Notes under the pieces: generated by a model
Told to the model about the DNA's origin: nothing
The model's database searches: none
The model's input: only the letters and a program-made list of their open reading frames with translations
Part shown: positions 1 to 8,706 of the stretch, piece by piece
Layout of the letters: each line of letters opens with the position of its first letter
Position numbering within the stretch: position 1 is the first letter of the stretch
Position numbers and translations under genes: made by a program
Source of the DNA: Marinomonas hwangdonensis
Lineage (GTDB): Bacteria > Pseudomonadota > Gammaproteobacteria > Pseudomonadales > Marinomonadaceae
Assembly: GCF_003721245.1 (NCBI RefSeq)
Contig: NZ_RIZG01000006.1
Coordinates: forward strand, 124,001 to 188,000
Direction: 5' to 3'
DNA: 64,000 nt

Positions 1-18
1 TGAGATTGCCTTGCAGCA

Positions 19-297
19 TCAGGCTTGCCCCTCAGGACCGTCACCTACCCATTTAATGGTGTTTTGTTCGTCCGCCGATTTTGTTCGGTTGCCTTTGTGA
101 CCTTCGGTATTGATATAACCAACTCGGTCTTTTTCTGCTTTTTTACTGTGATCATACGTAATGATGGCCTGCAGGCAAATCTCAGTTTGATCGGGTGTCA
201 AACGAACACCATTTGGCCATTTACCCAGTTCAACCGCTTGCTTAAGTCGGACGTAAACCTCAGGCGACATGTTGTCGATCATTTCTTTAAAGTTCAT
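19..297 (-). CDS. yeaC: YeaC-like DUF1315 family protein
   Basis: A 92-residue soluble protein. The N-terminal half (MSPEVYVRLKQAVELGKWP, then GVxLTxDQ) is the diagnostic conserved block of the DUF1315/YeaC family; the C-terminal third is polar and variable. No biochemical role is established for the family. The gene lies just downstream of the rhomboid gene and nadK on the same strand, an arrangement I remember from Pseudomonas, so the three may be co-transcribed (inference). The start is preceded by an AAGAGAATGAAACA stretch that includes a usable GA-rich ribosome site. Family assignment is firm; function is unknown. Confidence 0.85.
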   Translation of the reverse strand: MNFKEMIDNMSPEVYVRLKQAVELGKWPNGVRLTPDQTEICLQAIITYDHSKKAEKDRVGYINTEGHKGNRTKSADEQNTIKWVGDGPEGQA

Positions 298-331
298 TGT
301 TTCATTCTCTTCAGGAAAATTTAAATAGAAG

Positions 332-1198
332 TCACCTTGCAGGCTTTCGCTTTAAAGTGACTAACCAATACAGCAAAGCAAGACTTAACCCAGTCAATAA
401 ACCTATGGTATGGGCTGTATTGGCAATACGACCAAGACCGACCATCTCCGGAAACGGAGTATAACCAAACCCTAACCAGATCATAAAAAAGGCCATTAAT
501 GGTTTGCTAATAATCATTGGCCAAGAGGGCTTTAATATTGGCAGTAACCACGCAAAACCAATCAAGCCATAAACCACACCAGATAAACCACCGAATATGG
601 GATAGCCACTGATGAGGAATTGCAGAATGTTGCTCGATAAGGCGATTAAGACAATGCCTACTGTAAACCAAACAGAGCCGAGGGGCCGTTCAATTTTTCG
701 ACCTACATCCCAAACCCATAAGGTGTTGAAGACAATATGCAAAACACTAAAATGCAGTAAAGCAGGTGAGAAAAGCCGCCAATATTCGCCTTTTGCCATC
801 ACATCCATCAGACTTTGAAAATACAAACGCCCATTATTTATTTCAAATGGACTGATTGTAAAATAATTGGCCATTTTCAGGTCTGAGCCAAGCTGAGTAA
901 TAGCCGCAACGAAAAAAGTGGCCAACAAAATCAAGGCGGTCATTGGAGCGGATTTAACTTGCCGCAAAAAAGGGTTGTTCATTTTTCGAATGTCAGGGGT
1001 AAGCTCTTTTAATCGAGAGGGATCTGCTTTCCATAAGGTGACTATCTGCTCGACCAAGGCTAATTGACTTGTGTCCACCAGCCAAAGTTCATTTACCCCT
1101 TGGTTGCTCATAATACGATGAGAAACCTTATGCTTCCATAAAGTATCGGACAACAGGGTTGGGTCTTCTGTTGATTGAAATTGATAAGCTAAATGCAT
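332..1198 (-). CDS. glpG: GlpG-type rhomboid intramembrane serine protease
   Basis: 288 residues. An N-terminal cytoplasmic domain (about 1-80) precedes six predicted membrane segments. The rhomboid signatures are intact: HxxxN at His154/Asn158 in the second segment, catalytic Ser206 in GLSG, and catalytic His263 in AHTIGL, spaced as in E. coli GlpG. The enzyme cleaves transmembrane substrates within the inner membrane. Substrates cannot be inferred here, and no glp genes are adjacent. The start ATG has TAAGG six bases upstream. It sits between nadK and yeaC on the same strand. Confidence 0.92.
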   Translation of the reverse strand: MHLAYQFQSTEDPTLLSDTLWKHKVSHRIMSNQGVNELWLVDTSQLALVEQIVTLWKADPSRLKELTPDIRKMNNPFLRQVKSAPMTALILLATFFVAAITQLGSDLKMANYFTISPFEINNGRLYFQSLMDVMAKGEYWRLFSPALLHFSVLHIVFNTLWVWDVGRKIERPLGSVWFTVGIVLIALSSNILQFLISGYPIFGGLSGVVYGLIGFAWLLPILKPSWPMIISKPLMAFFMIWLGFGYTPFPEMVGLGRIANTAHTIGLLTGLSLALLYWLVTLKRKPAR

Positions 1199-1269
1199 GT
1201 AACCTTAAAAGGGCACCTTTTGAAAACAATAAAAAACGTTTTTTGACTTGCTAGAGCAAGCCGCTTTGT

Positions 1270-2151
1270 TTAATTGCGATAACCCGTTTGCCAGCCTAAT
1301 TTATCACGACAAACATTATAGAAATCATGATTCTTCGGGTGTATCAGACGTATGTTACCAGCTTTTTTCGAGATATAAATTTCATCTCCAGGCGCCGCCG
1401 TAATGTTTAATTGTCCATCACAGCTCACACTCGGATAAGTGAGATTAGATTCACATACCACAATCCGAATTCGTGCATTTGCGTCAATCACGATAGGCCG
1501 ATTACTTAATGTGTGTGGGTGCATAGGCACCAGTACCAGAGCATCTAATTTGGGTAACATAATAGGACCACCTGCCGACAATGCGTAGGCGGTCGACCCA
1601 GTTGGAGTCGCAACAATTAAACCATCAGATTTCTGATTCATGACAAACTGATCATCAATAAACAAATCAAAACGAATCATTCGGGCCGACTTACCTGGAT
1701 GCAGCACTAAATCATTTAACGCAATCCCCTCTCCGCTCGGACGATTTTGTCGCTTGATTTTGGCCTCTATCATAAAGCGCTTTTCTTCGTGGTATTCACC
1801 TCGAAAAATAGGGTCTAATTCTTCTTGCAGGTTGTGTGGAGATATGTCGGTTAAGAAACCCAATGTACCTCGGTTAATACCTAAAACGGGGATGTCATAA
1901 TTACAGATTGCTCGCGCAGCGCCTAAAAAACTGCCATCACCACCCACCACCATGACAAGATCACAATGATCGCCTAACTCTTTGAGAGGAGAAGATGATA
2001 CTTTAATGCCAGGCATCATGGTTGCAAGCTGGTCCTCTAACACAGGCGCAATGTCTTTGTTGATAAGGTATTCCATCAATTTCTTAACCGTATCAAGAAT
2101 CTGAGGTTTATCTAATCTAGCAATAATACCAACACGCCTAAAAACACTCAT
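1270..2151 (-). CDS. nadK: NAD kinase
   Basis: 293 residues, the usual length for proteobacterial NadK (PpnK). It phosphorylates NAD to NADP with ATP in the cytoplasm. The GGDGSFLG motif near residue 70, the downstream NRGTLGFLTD block, the NDLVLH block and the GSTAYALSAGGP block are all present and in order, so the active site looks complete. The start lies just downstream of a purine-rich GAGAAGAGAA site. About 130 bases separate it from the upstream PLP-enzyme gene on the same strand, and that gap contains a stem-loop (2189-2227). Confidence 0.96.
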   Translation of the reverse strand: MSVFRRVGIIARLDKPQILDTVKKLMEYLINKDIAPVLEDQLATMMPGIKVSSSPLKELGDHCDLVMVVGGDGSFLGAARAICNYDIPVLGINRGTLGFLTDISPHNLQEELDPIFRGEYHEEKRFMIEAKIKRQNRPSGEGIALNDLVLHPGKSARMIRFDLFIDDQFVMNQKSDGLIVATPTGSTAYALSAGGPIMLPKLDALVLVPMHPHTLSNRPIVIDANARIRIVVCESNLTYPSVSCDGQLNITAAPGDEIYISKKAGNIRLIHPKNHDFYNVCRDKLGWQTGYRN

Positions 2152-2188
2152 GTGTCATTCTCTTCTCATTTTCGATGTCAACATAACT

Positions 2189-2227
2189 CCCTCATAGCCT
2201 GCTAAACAGGTAGACACGGCTAGAGGG
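2189..2227. other. imperfect stem-loop in nadK upstream region
   Basis: CCCTC-A-TAGCC at 2189-2199 pairs with GGCTAGAGGG at 2218-2227, leaving one bulged A; a smaller CCTG/CAGG stem lies inside the loop. There is no clear U-tract on either strand, so it is more likely a structured leader for nadK or a weak terminator for the PLP-enzyme gene than a strong terminator. Confidence 0.3.
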
Positions 2228-2280
2228 ATTGAATTCAGCAAAAGCACTTTAACATGAAGATGACATTTATCGCCATCTCG

Positions 2281-3243
2281 TTAAAACTCCTTGAAAGGAT
2301 TCTGTACTCCAGAATAGCCTCGCCACCCCTGCAATCCTCCTGTGTGAATAAACAAGGTTTTACGATAAGGCCATTTCCCTGCTCTCATAGCACGAATCAA
2401 ACCAAACATACTTTTACCCGTATAAACAGGATCTAACCAACAATCCGAATTATGGCGTGCAAATTGGCGCAAAAATTCATCGAGTTCTGGGCTGTATTTT
2501 GCATACCCGCTTTCATGACTGTCTGAATGAAAATGCAACTTCTCTCCCAGTGTCCTATTCAAAGCGTGATGCTCTAAAGAACACAACGTCAATGCTTGCT
2601 GAAAAATGTCTTTTTGCTGCCCTTCTGCTCCCTTTAAAGCACTAAAAACATGAACATAAGGCGAGTCTTCACAAGCCAATAAGCCCGCCGCCGTTGTACC
2701 CGTTCCTGCAGACACAACCCATGCATCATACCCACCAGCGAAACGGACAATGTCTCTCGCCCAATCACGGCATCCCATGGCGCCCAATTGCCCTCCACCC
2801 CCCTCAGGAATCCAATAAACTTGCTCATGTTTTTGGTTGATCATCTCAGCAACATAAGATAACTCAGCGAGTCGATAATCTGATCGTGACGTCGGCCATA
2901 ACTCAACCCCTTGAAGGGCTAGATCGCGTAATGTTGGCGTTAACCTAGGTTGCAACTCCCCTCTTACAAGAGCTATTGCCTTAAACGACAAAGGTTTCAA
3001 AGCATTGCCAAAAGCATGAAGATGATTTGAAAAGGGTCCACCAAAGGTCGCAATAACAGACGCATTTTGCGCTTTAGCTTCCGCTAAGTGATAGCGCAAT
3101 TTATGCCACTTATTGCCCGGTGCCTCAGGATGCTCTAGATCCCCCCGATAAACATCGAGCACATAGTCGTCACCCACATCAGTAGCGTTCACGCCGAGGG
3201 AAGACACGTTAACTGCATGTAATAAAGGCAAAATACCCCCCAT
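2281..3243 (-). CDS. ACC deaminase / D-cysteine desulfhydrase-like PLP enzyme
   Basis: A fold-type II pyridoxal-phosphate enzyme of about 320 residues. The APGNKWHKLR segment holds Lys45, which aligns with the PLP-binding lysine of ACC deaminase; FGGPFSNH corresponds to the family's substrate-loop motif; SAGTGTTAAG is the phosphate-binding glycine-rich loop. Members deaminate 1-aminocyclopropane-1-carboxylate or desulfurate D-cysteine; sequence alone does not decide which. The frame is open further upstream to 3357, but family similarity starts near the ATG at 3243, and the upstream part would cross the mltC promoter, so 3243 is preferred. Divergent from mltC. Confidence 0.8.
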   Translation of the reverse strand: MGGILPLLHAVNVSSLGVNATDVGDDYVLDVYRGDLEHPEAPGNKWHKLRYHLAEAKAQNASVIATFGGPFSNHLHAFGNALKPLSFKAIALVRGELQPRLTPTLRDLALQGVELWPTSRSDYRLAELSYVAEMINQKHEQVYWIPEGGGGQLGAMGCRDWARDIVRFAGGYDAWVVSAGTGTTAAGLLACEDSPYVHVFSALKGAEGQQKDIFQQALTLCSLEHHALNRTLGEKLHFHSDSHESGYAKYSPELDEFLRQFARHNSDCWLDPVYTGKSMFGLIRAMRAGKWPYRKTLFIHTGGLQGWRGYSGVQNPFKEF

Positions 3244-3280
3244 AGATAAGATGAAAAGTGCCCTGTAACTAACTTTGGTC

Positions 3281-3289
3281 TGGTATAAT
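3281..3289 (+). promoter_or_regulatory. extended -10 promoter for mltC
   Basis: TGGTATAAT on the plus strand is a perfect extended -10 element (TGn plus TATAAT). It lies about 100 bases before the mltC start and has no good -35 partner, as is usual for extended -10 promoters. Initiation would be expected near 3296. Confidence 0.55.
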
Positions 3290-3390
3290 TCTTCGCGCTT
3301 AAAATAGCACTTGGAACCACAAAAAATGTCACCGTTTGACAAAAGACTGGCGACCAACTTTATTGCGTATTTTTAAAGAGAAAAGATCCT

Positions 3391-4581
3391 ATGTTCATTA
3401 CACGTCCCACTTTGACGCGTTTCACATCAACAGCCCTATGTGGAATAGTGATGATGTCTATCGCTGGCTGCGAATCTTTGTCCTCGTTTGAGTCCCTGCA
3501 TTCAGTCAACGACCTCTCAGACCAAATAAAGCAAGCGGATGACATAAAAGACCTAAAAGCCATTCGTGAACAAGCCAAAATTACTCGAGATTTGATTAAC
3601 GCTGATATCAAAGCCATTAGAGCACTCTATGCCGAGCTAGATCAAAAAGTAAATCAGATTTGGGGAAAAGACGATCACACCCTGCCTGACAAGAAGAAGT
3701 ACGTTAAATACACCAATAATTACCAAGCTCGGGCCATTGTTGATTTTGAAAAAGGGCTAGTAAGAGTTGAAACGCTTGAAAAAGACACTCCGCTTGCCAC
3801 ATTAAAACAAGCGGTAACCGCAACCTTACTGACCACATCCGATCCAAGTAAGACCGATATATTCTCAAGCTCTGCACCCAATACGCAAGGCGTTCCCTTT
3901 CTCTACCCCCAAGTCATCGATCATGACGGCAAACTCGTAAAGTACCCTTGGCGCGCTCAACGCTACTCTGACCATCTTGTCAATAATACACTCAAAACAA
4001 GCAGAGTAGACGGACGAAATATTTATGCAGTGGAATTCAAACTGGTTGAAAAACATCAACACTTGCGTCAACAAAAATACAGTGACTATGTCATTGCCGC
4101 CGCCAATAAGTACAAGCTGTCACCTGCGCTTATCTACGGCATTATTGAAACGGAGAGCTCGTTTAATCCTTACGCTGTCAGCCACGCTAACGCTTACGGA
4201 CTCATGCAAGTCGTTCCTGCGACGGCGGGTAAAGATGTTTACAACCTAGTTAAAAAGAAGCCAGGGCAGCCGACTAAGGATGAGCTTTTTTCACCCGCAA
4301 GTAATATCGATATTGGCAGTGCCTATCTGTATCTTTTGCAAAACCGCTATCTAGTCAACGTCGACAACGCGTTGAGCCAAGAATACTCCATTATTTCTGC
4401 GTACAACGGAGGAACTGGGAACGTATTAAAAACCTTCGATCCTGATAGAAAAAGAGCCATGGATAAAATTAATCAAACGTCAACGACGAATGTCTACAAG
4501 AAATTGCGCTATGACCACCCAAGAGCTGAATCGCAAAAATATCTGGAAAAAGTACTTAAAGCCAAAGCAAACTATGAGTAG
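3391..4581 (+). CDS. mltC: membrane-bound lytic murein transglycosylase C (lipoprotein)
   Basis: 396 residues. The N-terminus is a lipoprotein signal with lipobox SIAGC (Cys about residue 27). Residues about 30-210 form the MltC N-terminal domain (DUF3393). Residues about 220-380 form the SLT lysozyme-like domain, with catalytic Glu in IIETESSFNPYAVS, then AYGLMQVVP and SAYNGG motifs. It cleaves the MurNAc-GlcNAc bond, forming 1,6-anhydro-muropeptides, from a periplasmic-face lipid anchor. It is a single gene under its own predicted promoter, followed by a 150-base gap before ydiJ. Confidence 0.94.
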   Translation: MFITRPTLTRFTSTALCGIVMMSIAGCESLSSFESLHSVNDLSDQIKQADDIKDLKAIREQAKITRDLINADIKAIRALYAELDQKVNQIWGKDDHTLPDKKKYVKYTNNYQARAIVDFEKGLVRVETLEKDTPLATLKQAVTATLLTTSDPSKTDIFSSSAPNTQGVPFLYPQVIDHDGKLVKYPWRAQRYSDHLVNNTLKTSRVDGRNIYAVEFKLVEKHQHLRQQKYSDYVIAAANKYKLSPALIYGIIETESSFNPYAVSHANAYGLMQVVPATAGKDVYNLVKKKPGQPTKDELFSPASNIDIGSAYLYLLQNRYLVNVDNALSQEYSIISAYNGGTGNVLKTFDPDRKRAMDKINQTSTTNVYKKLRYDHPRAESQKYLEKVLKAKANYE

Positions 4582-4734
4582 CTCATCTGTTGGACCATTA
4601 TTCCATCGATAACGCTGGTGTGCGTAAGATGAATTTTTAACGTGACGTCAGCAATTTTTTTCGCCGAAGAAATATCACTACCACCTTTGTTTCTTTGTTA
4701 AAATTGCCCCAGTCATCATTTGTGGAGATGAAAC

Positions 4735-7700
4735 ATGATTCCAAAGCTTTCTGACGTGTCGCCAGTACAAGCAAAGTACCTTTCTTTTATCGAACGCCTA
4801 AAAGCCAGTGGATTTTCTGGGGACACTAATCCAGATTATGCCAACCGTGTGGTACTGTCCACCGACAACTCCATCTATCAGATTTTACCACAAGGCGTTA
4901 TTTACCCGAAAAACATTGACGATATTCAACGTTTAGTTCGCCTATCAAATCAGGCCGAGTTTCATGATATTGTCTTAAGCCCTAGAGGCGGTGGTACAGG
5001 CACAAATGGACAGTCATTGAGCGATGGTTTGGTGGTTGACCTTTCCAAGTTCATGAATCGTATCTTAGAGGTTAATGTCGAAGAAGGCTGGGCGCGCGTT
5101 GAAGCAGGTGTCGTAAAGGATCAGCTTAATAAAGCCATCAAGTCACATGGCTTATTCTTTGCCCCTGAATTGTCCACCAGTAACCGAGCCACTATAGGCG
5201 GCATGATCAACACAGACGCCAGTGGACAGGGATCTGTCCTATATGGAAAGACTCGCGATCATGTCATCGCCTTAAAAACGGTATTACTAGATGGACACTT
5301 GTTGGAATCCTTTCCCATCGACGATGACACTCTGGCTAGTATTCAATCGGGAGATGATTATTCCGCCCATGTTCACCGTGTGGTTGATGGCATACAGAAA
5401 AGCAAAGCACAGCAGATAAAAGACACATTTCCCGCTTTAAACCGTTGTCTAACGGGTTACGATTTAGCTCACATACGCACTGCGGACGGTCGCTTCAACA
5501 TGAACTCTGTGCTCTGTGGATCGGAAGGCACTCTTGGGTTTATCGTGGAAGCCAAGATTAACTTATTGCCCATTCCCACATTTGCCGCCCTAGTTAACAT
5601 TCGTTATGACAGCTTTGAAGGCTCTTTACGCCACGCTCGTGAGCTACTTAACGCAAAACCAACCTCTATCGAAACGGTTGATTCCAAAGTCCTTGGCTTA
5701 GCTAAAAGCGATATCATTTGGCACTCCGTCGCTGAGTTTTTTCCCGAAACAACGGGCGAAAATATCCAGGGCATTAACCTCGTTGAGTATACAGGCAACA
5801 GCGAAGAAGACGTCGCCAGCAAAATCAAAGTACTGACAGACCAGCTTGATGCGTTAGCCAAGCAAGGTGGCAGTAGTACTTTAGGCTATACACTGGCCAT
5901 GGGGCATGAGAACGTCAATAAAATTTGGGCGATGCGCAAAAAGTCTGTCGGACTTCTAGGCAACGCCAAAGGAGAAAAGCGGCCAATTCCTTTTGTTGAA
6001 GACACTGCGGTACCACCAGAAAACCTCGCGGATTTTATTATGGAGTTCCGCGCCGTACTCGACAGCTATCAGGTTCAATATGGGATGTTTGGTCATGTTG
6101 ACGCCGGGGTTCTGCATGTTCGCCCCGCCCTTGATCTTAAGGATGAATCTCAGGAGTCCATGATTCGTGAAATCACCGACAAGGTCGTCGTCCTCACACA
6201 GAAGTACGATGGCCTATTGTGGGGCGAACACGGCAAAGGAGTTCGTTCAGAATACGCACCAGCATTTTTTGGCGAACTGTATCCGAGCATACAGCAAGTT
6301 AAAGGGGCTTTTGATCCAAGAAACCAATTGAATCCTGGCAAGATAGCCACACCATTTGAACTTGGAGCAGATTTACTCAAAATTGATGCTGTGCCTTTGC
6401 GCGGTCAATTTGATCGCCAGATACCGCTCGAAAACCGAGAGCAATTTAAAGAAGGCATGTATTGCAATGGCAACGGGGCCTGTTACAACTTTGATCCCAA
6501 TGATGCCATGTGCCCTTCTTGGAAAGGCACACGTGACCGACGCCATTCACCAAAGGGGCGTGCCTCTTTAATGCGTGAATGGCTACGTGGTATGAGCGAA
6601 CAAGGGGTCGATACAGTAAAAGCCAGTAAGCAAGCCAAAGATAGCCATTTTATTCTCAGCTTCATCCCAAGACTTAAGAATACCTTGGCTAAACGTCGCG
6701 GCGAATACGATTTTTCCAACGAGGTTCATGAATCCATGATGGGCTGTTTAGCCTGTAAATCATGCGTTGGACAATGCCCTATCAAGGTGGATGTCCCAGA
6801 ATTTCGAGCCAAATTTTTAGAGCTGTATTACAGTCGGTATTTGCGTCCAACGAAAGATTATTTAGTGGGCTCATTAGAGTTTATGATGCCGACCATGGCG
6901 GCGTTTCCAAGACCTTATAACTGGCTGGTTCGCCGACGTTGGATGAATCATTTTAGTAGCAAATATCTGGGCTTAGCTGATAACCCGACACTCAGCAAAT
7001 TTAACCTTAAAAAAGAAATGTCGCGTCGCGGAATACGCCTTGCTACGCCATTGGCCATAGAAGCATTGAGCCCTAAAGACCGCTCTCGTGCCGTCATAGT
7101 GGTGCAAGATGCCTTTACCAGTTATTTTGAAACAGAGCTGGTTTTAGATACCATGGAGGCATTAAGTCGTCTTGGTTTTCAGGCCTATCTTGCTCCATAT
7201 ATGCCAAATGGCAAACCCCTACATGTCCATGGCTTTATGAAAGCGTTTAGCAATGCGGCTCGAAAAAATCTTGATATGCTGCAAAGCCTCTCCTTTTATG
7301 GATTACCCTTCATTGGCATCGATCCGTCGATGACACTGACTTACCGCTCCGAATACGCCAAATCCTTTGGTGACATTAGACAAATACCCAAGGTTCAGCT
7401 CATGCAAGAATGGCTAATGAGAAAGCATGAACACCTAAAGAAACAACCTTTAATGGGGGATCAATCTATCTATCACTTGATGACTCACTGTACTGAAAAA
7501 ACCAATGCAGCGGCATCTATTAAGGATTGGCAAGACGTGTATAAGATCCTTGGCCTTGAGCTCAAGGTAGAAAGCGTTGGCTGCTGTGGTATGGCAGGCA
7601 CCTATGGCCATGAAACTGCCAATAAAGCTACCTCTAAAACGATTTACGAGTTGTCTTGGAAAGAGAAAGTGGCTGAACCCGCTTTAGCCAATAAATTAGT

Positions 7701-7809
7701 CGCTACTGGCTACTCTTGTCGCAGCCAGGTAAAACGTTTCGATGACGTGGCAATTCCCCATCCAATGCAAGTGATCTTGAAGCATTTACGTGCTGCACAG
7801 TCAGAATAG
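4735..7809 (+). CDS. ydiJ: YdiJ-type FAD/Fe-S dehydrogenase (D-2-hydroxyacid/D-2-hydroxyglutarate type)
   Basis: 1024 residues, close to E. coli YdiJ. Order of domains: FAD-binding type 4 domain with PRGGGTGTNGQ near residue 83; C-terminal FAD-oxidase domain to about residue 540; a [4Fe-4S] ferredoxin-like segment with CLACKSCVGQCP starting near residue 671; and a cysteine-rich CCG domain with CCGMAGTYGHE near 949. Such proteins oxidise D-2-hydroxyacids and pass electrons via the Fe-S cluster; E. coli YdiJ is reported to act on D-2-hydroxyglutarate, so substrate here is by family inference. The start has GGAG eight bases upstream. A methyltransferase-fold gene follows 37 bases later. Confidence 0.88.
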   Translation: MIPKLSDVSPVQAKYLSFIERLKASGFSGDTNPDYANRVVLSTDNSIYQILPQGVIYPKNIDDIQRLVRLSNQAEFHDIVLSPRGGGTGTNGQSLSDGLVVDLSKFMNRILEVNVEEGWARVEAGVVKDQLNKAIKSHGLFFAPELSTSNRATIGGMINTDASGQGSVLYGKTRDHVIALKTVLLDGHLLESFPIDDDTLASIQSGDDYSAHVHRVVDGIQKSKAQQIKDTFPALNRCLTGYDLAHIRTADGRFNMNSVLCGSEGTLGFIVEAKINLLPIPTFAALVNIRYDSFEGSLRHARELLNAKPTSIETVDSKVLGLAKSDIIWHSVAEFFPETTGENIQGINLVEYTGNSEEDVASKIKVLTDQLDALAKQGGSSTLGYTLAMGHENVNKIWAMRKKSVGLLGNAKGEKRPIPFVEDTAVPPENLADFIMEFRAVLDSYQVQYGMFGHVDAGVLHVRPALDLKDESQESMIREITDKVVVLTQKYDGLLWGEHGKGVRSEYAPAFFGELYPSIQQVKGAFDPRNQLNPGKIATPFELGADLLKIDAVPLRGQFDRQIPLENREQFKEGMYCNGNGACYNFDPNDAMCPSWKGTRDRRHSPKGRASLMREWLRGMSEQGVDTVKASKQAKDSHFILSFIPRLKNTLAKRRGEYDFSNEVHESMMGCLACKSCVGQCPIKVDVPEFRAKFLELYYSRYLRPTKDYLVGSLEFMMPTMAAFPRPYNWLVRRRWMNHFSSKYLGLADNPTLSKFNLKKEMSRRGIRLATPLAIEALSPKDRSRAVIVVQDAFTSYFETELVLDTMEALSRLGFQAYLAPYMPNGKPLHVHGFMKAFSNAARKNLDMLQSLSFYGLPFIGIDPSMTLTYRSEYAKSFGDIRQIPKVQLMQEWLMRKHEHLKKQPLMGDQSIYHLMTHCTEKTNAAASIKDWQDVYKILGLELKVESVGCCGMAGTYGHETANKATSKTIYELSWKEKVAEPALANKLVATGYSCRSQVKRFDDVAIPHPMQVILKHLRAAQSE

Positions 7810-7846
7810 AAACAGCCATAATGCTTGATATACATAAAGGAAATCT

Positions 7847-8587
7847 ATGAATCACCAAAACCTGCTCCACGACAGCGCCGACGAACTTGGCCCCATCCGT
7901 GTATTTGATGATGGCCAATATCGAATTCTGTCCTTTGCAGAGGGGGATGAGCAAAGTCGAGTCCGACTGTCAACGCCACACATTCTGCAACACGATTACA
8001 CACAGGCCATGATGCTGCCTTTGTTATTTTGTGAACCTAAAAGAGTCTGTATTTTAGGACTTGGGGGAGGTGCTTTACTCAATGCTCTGCATCATACGGT
8101 ACCTGCCGTACACATTACCGCCGTTGAATTGCGCCAAGAGGTTATGGACGCGGCAGAGCTGTATTTCAAACTCCCAAGAAGCAAACGCATTACTCTAGAA
8201 GTCGCCAATGGCGTCGACTATATGGCAGCGGGCTTGCCTAAAAAAGTCGATTTGCTGATAACAGACCTATACAACACGGAGGGAATGGACAGAGCGGTGT
8301 TACAAGCCAGTTTTATTGAACATTGCGCTAACAATATCAAAGAAGACGGTTGGTTAGCGCTGAACTGCTGGGTAGATCATAAAAACAATATTGAACTGAC
8401 TGATCTCATTAAAACCCACTTTAACGATGTACGGGCCTTAGATACAGGAAGCGGAAACTGGGTAATCATCGCAGGGAAAAGAAGCAATCAAGACAACAGC
8501 AAGGAACTCAAAGCGACAGCACAGAAACTCAGTAACCAACTGGGCTTTCCACTAACCAAATGGCTAACCCGTTTGTCGGCCATTTGA
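7847..8587 (+). CDS. spermidine-synthase-like protein (SpeE fold)
   Basis: 246 residues with a Rossmann nucleoside-binding loop LGLGGGALLNAL, acidic residue VEL at the next strand, and LLITDLYNTEGM, all typical of the spermine/spermidine synthase superfamily. The canonical speE GGGDGG and the second catalytic acidic context are altered (LGGGALL, TDLYNT), and no speD is nearby, so polyamine synthesis is not assured; these proteins are often annotated only as methyltransferase-like. AGGAAATCT provides the ribosome site. It probably shares a transcript with ydiJ. A tandem repeat and a hairpin follow the stop. Confidence 0.72.
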   Translation: MNHQNLLHDSADELGPIRVFDDGQYRILSFAEGDEQSRVRLSTPHILQHDYTQAMMLPLLFCEPKRVCILGLGGGALLNALHHTVPAVHITAVELRQEVMDAAELYFKLPRSKRITLEVANGVDYMAAGLPKKVDLLITDLYNTEGMDRAVLQASFIEHCANNIKEDGWLALNCWVDHKNNIELTDLIKTHFNDVRALDTGSGNWVIIAGKRSNQDNSKELKATAQKLSNQLGFPLTKWLTRLSAI

Positions 8588-8611
8588 TCCACCACACCTT
8601 TACACCCTTAA

Positions 8612-8650
8612 TCTCTTTAAATAGTCTCTTTAAATAGCCTCTTTAAATGC
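8612..8650. repeat. three tandem 13-bp units
   Basis: TCTCTTTAAATAG occurs at 8612-8624 and again at 8625-8637, then a diverged copy CCTCTTTAAATGC at 8638-8650. It lies in the 119-base convergent gap between the SpeE-like gene and pgm. Confidence 0.85.
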
Positions 8651-8655
8651 AGGCC

Positions 8656-8692
8656 TTATCGACAAACAACACACCTTCGCTGTTGTCGATAA
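8656..8692. terminator. hairpin between convergent genes, possible pgm terminator
   Basis: TTATCGACAA at 8656-8665 is a perfect inverted match to TTGTCGATAA at 8683-8692 (10-bp stem, 17-base loop). It sits between two convergent genes where a bidirectional terminator is expected, although there is no strong U-tract. Confidence 0.4.
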
Positions 8693-8706
8693 AGCCAAAG
8701 GCCGAC

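Noticed and set aside
3244-3357. N-terminal extension of the ACC-deaminase-like protein up to 3357
   Set aside because: The added residues have no family similarity and the extension would run through the mltC promoter; the ATG at 3243 is a better start.
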